64,000 nucleotides of DNA from assembly GCF_007997225.1 (NCBI RefSeq), contig NZ_VORM01000018.1, positions 41,715 through 105,714 of the forward strand, in the 5' to 3' direction. The notes below the pieces were generated by a model that was not told where the DNA came from, did no database searches, and was given only the letters and a program-made list of their open reading frames with translations. The position numbers were made by a program, and so were the translations under genes. Origin of the DNA: Subsaximicrobium wynnwilliamsii. GTDB lineage: Bacteria > Bacteroidota > Bacteroidia > Flavobacteriales > Flavobacteriaceae. Shown here one piece after another: positions 7,787 to 16,812 of the stretch; the stretch's first letter is position 1, and every line of letters starts with the position of its first letter.

Positions 7787-9922
7787 ATGCAACTCATCCC
7801 CTACATCATTTCCCAAACAAAACTGCCCGAAGCTTCAGTAAAAAACACGGTTAACTTATTAAACCAAGATTGCACGATTCCTTTCATTTCTCGTTATCGG
7901 AAGGAAGCCACAGGCAATTTGGATGAAGTTCAAATTGGCGACATCGTCAAATTCAAGGACGCCTTTGAAACTTTGGAAAAACGAAAACTCGCGATTCTAA
8001 AAGCATTAGAAGACCAAGAGGTTTTGACTGCAGACTTGAAAGCCAAGGTCAATGCCTGCCAAGACAGCACAACTCTGGAAGACCTTTACCTTCCGTATAA
8101 AAAAAGCAGACGAACCAAGGCCGAAACTGCGCGCAAAAACGGATTGGAGCCCTTGGCTAAAATCCTAATGTCACAATCGCGACATGTTGATGACAAAGGC
8201 CTTGCCACTATTGCGCAAGAATTCATCACTTCGGAAATCACTTCATTTGAAGATGCTTTAGAAGGCGCCAGACATATCATTGCTGAATGGGTCAATGAAC
8301 GCAGCGACCTTAGAAATCAACTCCGAAACCAATTGCAGCGCCACGCCATGATTGCGACCAAAGTAATCAAAGCCAAAAAAGACGAGGAAAAGGCGCAAAA
8401 GTTTAGAGATTATTTTGAATGGGAAGAAGCGCTAAGCAGAATTCCCTCGCACCGACTGTTGGCCATTTTGAGAGCAGAAGCTGAAGGCTTTATCAGAGTC
8501 AAAATCGAAATTGATGCAGAACACGCCATCAACCGTATCGCCAGTCGCATCATAAAAACCCAGGATGCCTGTGCGCAACAAATTGAACTTGCCATAAGCG
8601 ATGCCTACAAGCGACTGCTGTTTCCATCCTTGAGCAATGAAGCCTTGCAAAATGCCAAACAAAAAGCCGATGAAGCTGCCATTGCCATCTTTGCCAAAAA
8701 CCTCAAGCAATTACTTTTGGGTTCGCCATTGGGTGAAAAACGCGTGTTGGCTATCGACCCAGGTTTCAAGAGCGGTTGCAAATTGGTGTGTTTGGATGAA
8801 AAAGGCGACCTCAAGCATAATGAAACCATTTATCCGCATCCCCCAAAAAACGACCAAACGGGCGCGATGAAGAAAATCAGTTTCTTAACCGAAGCCCACA
8901 ACATAGAAGCCATAGCGATTGGAAACGGGACCGCTTCACGAGAAACTGAGGCGCTCATCAAACGCATGCGCTTCAAAAACGAGATTCAGGTATTTGTGGT
9001 TAGTGAAGCTGGTGCGAGTATTTATTCAGCCTCAAAAATTGCTCGGGACGAGTTTCCCAATTATGATGTGACGGTTAGAGGCTCTGTTTCCATTGGGCGA
9101 CGATTGCAAGATCCCTTGGCAGAATTGGTGAAGATTGACGCCAAATCCATTGGTGTTGGTCAATACCAACACGATGTGGATCAGGCAAAGCTTCAGCATG
9201 AACTGGATGTGGTGGTGCAAAGTTGCGTGAATTCGGTAGGAGTGAACATCAATACCGCAAGTCATAGTTTGCTGAGTGCGGTCTCTGGTATTGGTCCGAA
9301 ACTTGCCGAAAACATCGTCGCTTACAGAAGTGAATACGGTGCCTTCAGCAATAGAAAAGAAATCAAAAACGTGACCCGATTGGGCGAAAAAGCCTTTGAA
9401 CAGGCTGCCGGTTTTTTGAGAATCAAAGCTTCAGCAAATCCCTTGGACGATTCTGCCGTACATCCAGAGAGTTATGCTATTGTTGAACAAATGGCCAAGG
9501 ATGAAGGCGTCTCCCTTTCAGAATTGATTGGTAGCAAGTCTAAACTTCAGAATATTTCATTGCAAAAATACTGTACTGAAACCGTCGGGCTTTTAACGCT
9601 CAAGGATATTGTCAAGGAACTGGAAAAACCCGGACTGGACATTCGAGAACAGGCCAAAGTATTTAGTTTTGACCAGAACATCAGCACGATATCCGATTTA
9701 CGAGTAGGACAATTGCTGCCTGGGATCGTCAATAATATTACCGCCTTTGGCTGCTTTGTGGATGTGGGCATCAAAGAAAGTGGATTGATACATATCTCCA
9801 ACCTTTCCGATGGCTTTGTGAAAGATGTGAATGAACACGTGCATTTGCAGCAACAGATTATGGTTAAAATCTTGGAAGTGGATGAGAAGCGCAAACGGAT
9901 TCAGTTAAAGTTGCAAGGATAG
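7787..9922 (+). CDS. tex: Tex-family RNA-binding transcription accessory protein
   Basis: The Tex/YhgF family binds nucleic acid and acts in transcription and RNA turnover. Domain order is complete. A helical N-terminal domain contains ISRYRKEATGNLDEVQI. A YqgF/RNase H-like domain around residues 315-440 contains VLAIDPGFKSGCKLVCLD. A helix-hairpin-helix region contains LLSAVSGIGPKLAENIVAYR. A C-terminal S1 domain contains GQLLPGIVNNITAFGCFVDVGIKESGLIHIS. The ATG at 7787 was preferred to an upstream TTG. The stop codon TAG at 9920-9922 is at the same time the last bases of the first tandem-repeat boundary motif. Confidence 0.95.
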   Translation: MQLIPYIISQTKLPEASVKNTVNLLNQDCTIPFISRYRKEATGNLDEVQIGDIVKFKDAFETLEKRKLAILKALEDQEVLTADLKAKVNACQDSTTLEDLYLPYKKSRRTKAETARKNGLEPLAKILMSQSRHVDDKGLATIAQEFITSEITSFEDALEGARHIIAEWVNERSDLRNQLRNQLQRHAMIATKVIKAKKDEEKAQKFRDYFEWEEALSRIPSHRLLAILRAEAEGFIRVKIEIDAEHAINRIASRIIKTQDACAQQIELAISDAYKRLLFPSLSNEALQNAKQKADEAAIAIFAKNLKQLLLGSPLGEKRVLAIDPGFKSGCKLVCLDEKGDLKHNETIYPHPPKNDQTGAMKKISFLTEAHNIEAIAIGNGTASRETEALIKRMRFKNEIQVFVVSEAGASIYSASKIARDEFPNYDVTVRGSVSIGRRLQDPLAELVKIDAKSIGVGQYQHDVDQAKLQHELDVVVQSCVNSVGVNINTASHSLLSAVSGIGPKLAENIVAYRSEYGAFSNRKEIKNVTRLGEKAFEQAAGFLRIKASANPLDDSAVHPESYAIVEQMAKDEGVSLSELIGSKSKLQNISLQKYCTETVGLLTLKDIVKELEKPGLDIREQAKVFSFDQNISTISDLRVGQLLPGIVNNITAFGCFVDVGIKESGLIHISNLSDGFVKDVNEHVHLQQQIMVKILEVDEKRKRIQLKLQG

Positions 9923-11997
9923 AACGCTGATAACGCTGATGGAACTGATTTTCACTGATTTTTCTCTTGATCTCTGAATCCTTCAGCAGCGCAAATCTGC
10001 AAAAACCGGCGTCATCTGTGTTCCATGAATCCCAATAGCACGCTGATAACGCTGATGGAACTGATTTTCACTGATTTTTCTCTTGATCTCTGAATCCTTC
10101 AGCAGCGCAAATCTGCAAAAATCTGTGTCATCTGTGTTCCATGAATCCCAATAGAACGCTGATAAGGCTGATGGAGCTGATTTTTAACTGATTTTTCTGT
10201 CGAACTTTAAATCCTTCAGCAACGCAAATCTGCAAAAATCTGCGTCATCTGTGTTCCATGAATCCCAATAGCACGCTGAAAACGCTGATGGAGCTGATTT
10301 TAACTGATTTTTCTCTTGATCTCTGAATCCTTCAGCAGCGCAAATCTGCAAAACCGGCGTCATCTGTGTTCCATGAATCCCAATAGCACGCTGATAACGC
10401 TGATGGAGCTGATTTTCACTGATTTTTATCTTGATTTCTGAATCCTTCAGCAGCGCAAATCTGCAAAAATCTGCGTCATCTGTGTTCCATAAATCCCAAT
10501 AGCACGCTGATAAGGCTGATGGAGCTGATTTTCACTGATTTTCACTGATTTTTATCTTGATCTCTGAATCCTTCAGCAGCGCAAATCTGCAAAAACCGGC
10601 GTCATCTGTGTTCCATGAATCCCAATAGAACGCTGAAAACGCTGATGGAGCTGATTTTTCACTGATTTTTCTCTTAATCTGTGAATCCTTCAGCAGCGCA
10701 AATCTGTGTCATCTGTGTTCCATGAATCCCAATAGAACGCTGAAAACACTGATGGAGCTGATTTTCACTGATTTTTCTGTCGAACTGTAAATCCTTCAGC
10801 AGCGCACATCTGCAAAACCGGCGTCATCTGTATTCAATAAATACCAATAGCACGCTGATAAGGCTGATGGAACTGATTTTTACTGATTTTTCTGTCGAAC
10901 TGTAAATCCTTCGGCAGCGTAAATCTGCAAAAATCTGCGTCATCTGTGTTCCATGAATCCCAATAGCACGCTGATAAGGCTGATGGAACTGATTGTCACT
11001 GATTTTTCTGTCGAACTGTAAATCCTTCAGCAGCGCAAATCTGCAAAACCGGCGTCATCTGTGTTCCATGAATCCCAATAGCACGCTGATGGAGCTGATT
11101 TTCACTGATTTTTCTCTTGACTTGTGAGTCCTTCAGCAGCGCAAATCTGCAAAAATCTGCGTCATCTGTGTTCCATAAATCCCAATAGGACGCTGATAAC
11201 GCTGATGGAGCTGATTTTCACTGATTTTTCTCTTGACCTGTGAGTCCTTCGGCAGCGCAAATCTGCAAATATCTGTGTCATCTGTGTTCCATAAATCCCA
11301 ATAGAACGCTGATAACGCTGATGGAGCTGATTTTCACTGATTTTTCTCTTGATCTCTGAATTCTTCAGCAGCGCAAATCTGCGTCATCTGTGTTCCATAA
11401 ATCCCAATAGAACGCTGATAAGGCTGATGGAGCTGATTTTCACTGATTTTTATCTTGATCTCTGAATCCTTCAGCAGCGCAAATCTGCAAAATCTGCGGC
11501 ATCTGTGTTCCATGAATCCCAATAGAACGCTGATAACGCTGATGGAGCTGATTTTCACTGATTTTCCTCTTGATCTCTGAATACTTCAGCAGCGCAAATC
11601 TGCAAAAATCGGCGTCATCTGTGTTCCATAAATCCCAATAGAACGCTGATAACGCTGATGGAGCTGATTTTCACTGATTTTTATCTTGATCTCTGAATCC
11701 TTCGGCAGCGCAAATCTGCAAAACCGGCGTCATCTGTGTTCCATAAATACCAATAGAACGCTGATAAGGCTGATGGAGCTGATTTTTCACTGATTTTTCT
11801 CTTGATCTGTGAATCCTTCAGCAGCGCAAATCTGCAAAAATCTGCGTCATCTGTGTTCCATGAATCCCAATAGCACGCTGATGGAGCTGATTTTCACTGA
11901 TTTTTCTCTTGACCTGTGAATCCTTCAGCAGCGCAAATCTGCAAAAATCTGCGTCATCTGTGTTCCATGAATCCCAATAGCACGCTGATGGAGCTGA
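9923..11997. repeat. Tandem array, about 18 copies of a 116-bp unit
   Basis: The boundary motif CCCAATAG recurs with ends at 10038, 10154, 10271, 10386, 10502, 10628, 10735, 10850, 10966, 11081, 11188, 11304, 11410, 11525, 11641, 11756, 11873 and 11980 (two copies read ACCAATAG), then a partial unit to 11997. Most periods are 115-117 bp. Five differ: 126 (an internal 10-bp duplication) and 106-107 (9-10 bp losses). Two sequence classes exist in the middle of the unit: CTCTTGATCTCTGAATCC and, in copies 3, 8, 9 and 10, a form with CTGTCGAACT. The period is not a multiple of three, so this is not a protein repeat. The array fills the gap from the tex stop to within 4 bp of the antiporter stop. 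Confidence 0.97.
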
Positions 11998-12001
11998 AGC
12001 T

Positions 12002-12958
12002 TTACAGTTCCTTACTGATGAGAAAAGTGGTGTACCCCACAAAAGTGATGAGCAAGATTGCAGATTCCCAGCGGTCCAAACGTTTCTTTTTGCCTGTGAA
12101 CATGGCCAAGAACAAAAAGAGGGTGCCGCCCAACAACAGATAGATATCCATGTTGAAAATAGCACTGAAATTAATTGGATTCACCAAGGAGCTTACCGAT
12201 AGAATGAGCAGAATGTTAAAAATATTGGAGCCAATGATATTTCCAATGGCAATGTCGGAGTTTTTCTTGAGCGCTGCCACCACAGATGTCATCAACTCTG
12301 GCAATGAAGTACCCGCCGCAATGATGGTAAGCCCAATTATTTTCTCACTCACACCCATGTCACTGGCAATGGCCACCGCATTATCCACGATCAACTTTCC
12401 GCCAACGATCAAGCCTAAAAGGCCTAATGCGATTAGCATCCAAATCTTTTTACTGGAAGCTTCCATTTTTGGGGTTTCAGTAACCTCAACATCTGCCCGC
12501 ATTTGTTTGTAGATATAGTATAGAAACAGAAAAAACAAAAGCAGTAGAACCAGACCATCCACTCTAGACAGGCCTATGTTATCATAGAACAAGTACCCAT
12601 TGGCAAGCAATAAAAACACAACAGCGGCAAGAAATGAAATTGGTATTTCACGCTGAACCGTGGAAGATTGCACTGTGATAGGATAAATGAGGCCCACCAC
12701 ACCCAGAATCAAAAAGAGGTTAAAGTTATTGCTTCCAATTACATTGCCCAAGACAATATCGGAATGCCCTTCAAAAGACGCCACGGTATTGACCACCAAT
12801 TCTGGTGCCGAAGTGCCAAAGGCGACAATGGTTAAACCAATGGCCAAATCTGGAATGCGATGCTTTTTGGCCAGCATCGTAGAACCATTTACCATCCAAT
12901 CGGCACCCTTGATCAAGAGCGCAAATCCTAAAACCACAAGACAAGCAGACAGAATCAT
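12002..12958 (-). CDS. Calcium/sodium antiporter (CaCA family, YrbG-like)
   Basis: This is an inner-membrane cation exchanger. Two inverted alpha repeats are plain: VAFGTSAPELVVNTVAS...GNVIGSNNFN in the first half and AAGTSLPELMTSVVAA...GNIIGSNIFN in the second. These segments form the ion-binding site in this family. About ten hydrophobic helices are evident and the length of 318 residues is typical. The start at MILSACL (12956-12958) was chosen because a TACATTTG -7 element lies 19 bp upstream, inside any longer version. The gene converges on tex with the tandem array between them. Confidence 0.93.
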   Translation of the reverse strand: MILSACLVVLGFALLIKGADWMVNGSTMLAKKHRIPDLAIGLTIVAFGTSAPELVVNTVASFEGHSDIVLGNVIGSNNFNLFLILGVVGLIYPITVQSSTVQREIPISFLAAVVFLLLANGYLFYDNIGLSRVDGLVLLLLFFLFLYYIYKQMRADVEVTETPKMEASSKKIWMLIALGLLGLIVGGKLIVDNAVAIASDMGVSEKIIGLTIIAAGTSLPELMTSVVAALKKNSDIAIGNIIGSNIFNILLILSVSSLVNPINFSAIFNMDIYLLLGGTLFLFLAMFTGKKKRLDRWESAILLITFVGYTTFLISKEL

Positions 12959-12976
12959 ATTACAAATAATTTCGGT

Positions 12977-12984
12977 CAAATGTA
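12977..12984 (-). promoter_or_regulatory. -7 element TACATTTG for the antiporter gene
   Basis: On the minus strand this reads TACATTTG, a match to TAnnTTTG, 18 bp before the chosen ATG. It decides against the longer 337-residue reading. Confidence 0.5.
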
Positions 12985-13170
12985 GATGATTTTTTGACAT
13001 CACATCATTATTCAATGCGTCTCAAAGAAAATAATTTCGCATTGCCGCTGAGGTGCTTCTTTCGCAATTAAAGTAGCTTAGCGTTTTTGGTAAAAATGCC
13101 TATAGAGACCTGCGAACTTTCTTGAAAACAACAGTGCGTATATAAGCTAATATATTGAAAGGCATTTGAA

Positions 13171-13269
13171 AATCAATAAGCTCAGGGCAAGCCCACAAGG
13201 TATGGATTGAAAGATGTTCTTTGTATTTCGAGGCAAGCCTAGGGGAGTAAAACCCTCTGGAGGGATTTA
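13171..13269 (-). repeat. 99-bp interspersed repeat, copy 1
   Basis: Read on the minus strand this matches 61315-61413 on the plus strand with about 10 mismatches in 99 bp. It contains CCCTCCAGAGGG and GGGCTTGCC. It lies in the 376-bp gap between the antiporter gene and the permease gene; no gene is supported in that gap. Confidence 0.8.
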
Positions 13270-13334
13270 ATATTGGCTTAACCTGCTGTAAGTATAATCG
13301 GGTTAAATTCGCCAAATTATTTTCGCGATTACCT

Positions 13335-14288
13335 ATGGAATTATTTTTAGGTTACCTTGGATTCATCATCTGCGCCTATGCAGTTATTGCCAATGATGTG
13401 ATTCAAACTTTGGGCACATTCATGGCTTCCAACCATACATTAAAATGGTGGTGGCTATGGCTATTTGCAGTAAGCATTTTAGCGGCCACACTTGTTTATG
13501 GCTGGTACGTGCATAATGGCGACGTCACTTACGGGCGATTGACCCAAATCCCCTTGCCAGAAACGCTGGAATGGTGGTATCTATTGGCTCCCATTACCCT
13601 ACTCATCATTACACGTTACGGCATACCGGTTAGCACCACCTTCATGATTTTGAGCGTTTTTTCTGCTGGACACATCATTGAAAAAATGATATTGAAATCG
13701 GTTTACGGGTATGCGCTTGCCTTTGTGTTTTCCATTTTGATTTATATACTTATCTCTAAAAAGCTGGAATCAAAATTCGCTTTGGAAAAATTGGACAAAG
13801 CCGCACGAAAGCATTATTGGCTCATTGCACAATGGATTTCCACAGGGTTTCTATGGTCGCAATGGCTCATCCAGGATTTCGCCAATATTTTCGTGTTTTT
13901 ACCCCGAAAATTGGATGTTTTGAGCTTAATATTGTCTTTGGCGATCATCTTTGTGATCATGGCTTATATTTTCAAAAAACGCGGTGGGAAGATTCAGGAA
14001 ATCGTCAATCAAAAGTCAAATACCAAAAACATTCGATCTGCGACCATCATTGATTTGATTTATGGGATTTTCTTGTTTATTTTTGGTAACCTAGACGCCG
14101 TACCCATGAGTACCACTTGGGTATTTATTGGGATTTTGGCTGGTCGCGAATTGGCGATGAGCTATTTGCTGAATAAAGAAAAAATGGAACCAACCTATAT
14201 CATCATCGCCAAGGATTTGGCAAAAGTCAATCTCGGTCTCATTATAAGTGTGGTCATAGCGTTTAGCATCCAATTTTTCAAACAATAA
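13335..14288 (+). CDS. PiT-family-like inorganic phosphate permease, 317 aa
   Basis: The protein has about ten hydrophobic segments and two PiT-like signature regions: YAVIANDVIQTLGTF near residue 15 and PVSTTFMILSVFSAGHII near 98, with an echo at DAVPMSTTWVFIGILAGRELAM near 255. PiT proteins move phosphate with a cation. This one is shorter than typical PiT transporters (400-500 aa), so substrate and activity are uncertain. The HDAC-fold gene starts 40 bp downstream on the same strand and may be cotranscribed. Confidence 0.7.
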   Translation: MELFLGYLGFIICAYAVIANDVIQTLGTFMASNHTLKWWWLWLFAVSILAATLVYGWYVHNGDVTYGRLTQIPLPETLEWWYLLAPITLLIITRYGIPVSTTFMILSVFSAGHIIEKMILKSVYGYALAFVFSILIYILISKKLESKFALEKLDKAARKHYWLIAQWISTGFLWSQWLIQDFANIFVFLPRKLDVLSLILSLAIIFVIMAYIFKKRGGKIQEIVNQKSNTKNIRSATIIDLIYGIFLFIFGNLDAVPMSTTWVFIGILAGRELAMSYLLNKEKMEPTYIIIAKDLAKVNLGLIISVVIAFSIQFFKQ

Positions 14289-14328
14289 TAATCAAAGTGA
14301 TTGATCAAGGTCACTAAGGAGCCCATAC

Positions 14329-15231
14329 ATGCTGAAAATTGCCTTTCATCCCATCTACAAACATTCCTTACCAGAAGGCCACCGTTTCCCTATGCTGAAG
14401 TACGAGCTACTGCCAGAACAATTGGTTTATGAAGGCACCTGTACCGAAGCGAATTTCTTTGAGCCCGAAATTCCTGACGATTCACACATCTTAAGAGTGC
14501 ACACTGAAGCTTACTACCAAGACTTGAATCAATTGACCTTAGACAAACGCGCTGCCCGAAAACTGGGATTTCCTTTGAGTGCAGATTTGGTAAAACGCGA
14601 GATCATCATAGCCGATGGCACGATGAAAGCCAGTGAATTTGCATTAAAAAACGGGATTGCCATGAACATCGCTGGCGGCACTCACCACGCCTATTCCGAT
14701 CATGGGGAGGCTTTCTGTTTGCTCAACGATCAAGCGATTGGCGCACGTTACCTTCAGCATAAAAAGCTAGCCGAGAAAATCCTGATAGTCGATCTCGATG
14801 TACATCAAGGCAATGGCACTGCCGAAATTTTTGCAAATGACCCTTCCGTATTCACCTTTTCGATGCACGGCAAGGGCAATTATCCGTTTAAAAAGGAAGT
14901 GAGCGATTTAGACATTGCTCTAGAAAATGATGCCGATGACGCCACTTATCTCAAGCTCCTCTATGAAACCCTTCCGAAGTTAATCAAAACAGAGCGTCCC
15001 GATTTTATATACTATTTATGTGGCGTGGATGTGGTGGCATCAGACAAGTTAGGCCGATTGGGCCTAAGCCTTGAAGGCTGCAAGGAACGCGACCGTTTTG
15101 TCTTGCAAAGTTGTAAAGACGCAAAAATACCGGTCATGTGCAGCATGGGTGGCGGATATTCCCCAGATATCAAAATCATTCTTGAGGCCCATGCCAATAC
15201 GTTTCGTGTGGCTCAGGATTTGTTTTCGTAG
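14329..15231 (+). CDS. Histone-deacetylase-fold zinc hydrolase (AcuC/APAH-like)
   Basis: This is a deacetylase-family metalloenzyme; bacterial members remove acetyl groups from lysines or small amines. The active-site pieces are intact: GGTHHAYSDHGEAFC with the His pair at 119-120, and zinc ligands Asp157 and His159 in IVDLDVHQGNGTAEIF. Later come GVDVVASDKLGRLGLSLEG with the third metal Asp, and MGGGYS near the C-terminus. At 300 residues it is a compact single-domain member. The substrate cannot be read from the sequence. Confidence 0.92.
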   Translation: MLKIAFHPIYKHSLPEGHRFPMLKYELLPEQLVYEGTCTEANFFEPEIPDDSHILRVHTEAYYQDLNQLTLDKRAARKLGFPLSADLVKREIIIADGTMKASEFALKNGIAMNIAGGTHHAYSDHGEAFCLLNDQAIGARYLQHKKLAEKILIVDLDVHQGNGTAEIFANDPSVFTFSMHGKGNYPFKKEVSDLDIALENDADDATYLKLLYETLPKLIKTERPDFIYYLCGVDVVASDKLGRLGLSLEGCKERDRFVLQSCKDAKIPVMCSMGGGYSPDIKIILEAHANTFRVAQDLFS

Positions 15232-15284
15232 TTATTTCGGTAAGATTTTCACCTAAAAACATCCTCAAAAGAAACAATATCCCC

Positions 15285-15292
15285 TATATTTG
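15285..15292 (+). promoter_or_regulatory. -7 element TATATTTG for the T9SS gene
   Basis: A TAnnTTTG match 40 bp before the ATG at 15333. Confidence 0.45.
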
Positions 15293-15332
15293 CTTTATTA
15301 TTTAGAATCATTATTAATAAAAATAGAATAAC

Positions 15333-16742
15333 ATGAAGAAATTTTACATCTTACTATTACCAATATTATGTGCTCAAATAGGATGGGCGCAAATAGAACA
15401 GGTATTTGATATCAATGAGGGGGAAGGAAACTCTTCACCAAATAACTTATTTGTTTTTGGCTCGGCCATTTATTTTGGCGCTGACGATTCTGGCGGAACC
15501 AATTCTCCTGGAGATGAAGATTTGGGAAGGGAACTATGGAAAAGTGATGGTACGGCAGCAGGCACCTCTTTTGTGTCTAATTTAAGAACTGGTGATGCCG
15601 GTTCTAGTCCTGGAAACTTTTTTGAATATAATGGATCCCTATATTTCTCGGCAAATTCTGGATCAGGTAGTGTGTTGTTTTCATCAGACGGTACCACAGC
15701 CGGTACTGCTGCCACTGGTGACGGTTTCGTATTTAACCCAACACCCTTGGATGGTCTAATCTATTTTGTGGATACGACAACAGGTAACAGCTTAAACCAA
15801 TTTAACGGAACCTCTTCCGCTTTAGTTGCTGGATCGGGTTCTGAAAGTCTTATTGGAGCCACGATGATTGCTTATCAAGACAAAATATTTTGTTATATGG
15901 ATGAAGCTACAGATGAACCAACGATTGGCAGGGAACTTTACGCCTATGACCCTGCAATAGATAGTTTCAACTTAATCAAGGATATTACTGAAAGCAATGA
16001 AGATTCAGGGATTAGTAATTTTACAATTTTAGGAACAAATCTTTATTTTGAAGCTTTGGGAAAGTTATGGAAAACTGATGGTACAACCGCTGGAACTCTT
16101 GCAGTGGCTGCAGCTGAAGCCGAAGGGATCGATGCTATTAACAATTTTTACGCATGGAACGGAAAATTATTTTTTGAGGGCGACAATGGGTCAGACGATC
16201 AGTTATGGATTTACGACCCTACCTTAGATACTGTGACTAATGTTAGCAATGTCACGGGTAATCACGATCCTTCCGACTTTGCCCCGCTTGGCGATTTTTT
16301 ATACTATTCTGGCAAAGTTGAAGGTGATACAGAGAGCTATTTATTTCGAACAGATGGTGCTATTACCGTAAGATTAGACAGTGATATCTTTGGCATAGAT
16401 GACATTGTGGCATTAGACGGGGTATTATACTTTGAAGCAGAAAATACTGTTATAGGAAGAGAGCTTTTCAAACTAGACCCTACAACCTTAACTGTTTCAA
16501 ACGCTATAGTCTTAGCTAAGTCCGTTTCAATTTACCCAAATCCTGCAACTTCAGTATTGAACTTAAAATCTGCCTCTAATTTTGATTTCAAATACAGCAT
16601 AATCGATATAAATGGAAGAGAGTTACAGTCTGGAAATGTCGTGAACAAACAAATTTCAATAGATTTGGCTACAGGCTTGTATATTTTACAACTTAAGGCG
16701 GAGAAACAGCCTTTAGTTCTGAAAAAAATCATCATAGAGTAA
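15333..16742 (+). CDS. T9SS type A sorting-domain protein with ELWKSDGT repeats, 469 aa
   Basis: Signal peptide at residues 1-20 (ending GWAQ). The body holds spaced motifs of the form LWKSDGTAAGT (ELWKSDGTAAGT, LFSSDGTTAGT, LWKTDGTTAGT), typical of beta-propeller-like surface proteins. The last ~75 residues are a type A sorting domain: SIYPNPATSVLNLKS...YSIIDINGRELQSG...LATGLYILQLKAE...KKIIIE. It should be exported through T9SS and anchored or released at the surface. The function of the body is unknown. A hairpin terminator follows at 16772. Confidence 0.9.
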   Translation: MKKFYILLLPILCAQIGWAQIEQVFDINEGEGNSSPNNLFVFGSAIYFGADDSGGTNSPGDEDLGRELWKSDGTAAGTSFVSNLRTGDAGSSPGNFFEYNGSLYFSANSGSGSVLFSSDGTTAGTAATGDGFVFNPTPLDGLIYFVDTTTGNSLNQFNGTSSALVAGSGSESLIGATMIAYQDKIFCYMDEATDEPTIGRELYAYDPAIDSFNLIKDITESNEDSGISNFTILGTNLYFEALGKLWKTDGTTAGTLAVAAAEAEGIDAINNFYAWNGKLFFEGDNGSDDQLWIYDPTLDTVTNVSNVTGNHDPSDFAPLGDFLYYSGKVEGDTESYLFRTDGAITVRLDSDIFGIDDIVALDGVLYFEAENTVIGRELFKLDPTTLTVSNAIVLAKSVSIYPNPATSVLNLKSASNFDFKYSIIDINGRELQSGNVVNKQISIDLATGLYILQLKAEKQPLVLKKIIIE

Positions 16743-16771
16743 CGAAATAGAATTTATTATAAATTTCACAA

Positions 16772-16812
16772 AACTTCGTTGTTCCTATCAGAATGACGAA
16801 GTTAATTTTTTT
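16772..16812 (+). terminator. Terminator hairpin abutting the susC start codon
   Basis: Arms AACTTCGT (16772-16779) and ACGAAGTT (16796-16803) are followed by AATTTTTTT. The ATG of the next gene begins at 16813, immediately after the T-run, so the hairpin may act as terminator, attenuator or a block to ribosome access. Confidence 0.65.

Noticed and set aside
9923..11997. CRISPR array
   Set aside because: Units are directly adjacent 116-bp repeats with no unique spacers and no cas genes nearby.
11334..12165. Open reading frames on the minus strand inside the tandem array
   Set aside because: They are chance frames through a 116-bp repeat whose period is not a multiple of three; frame changes at every unit.
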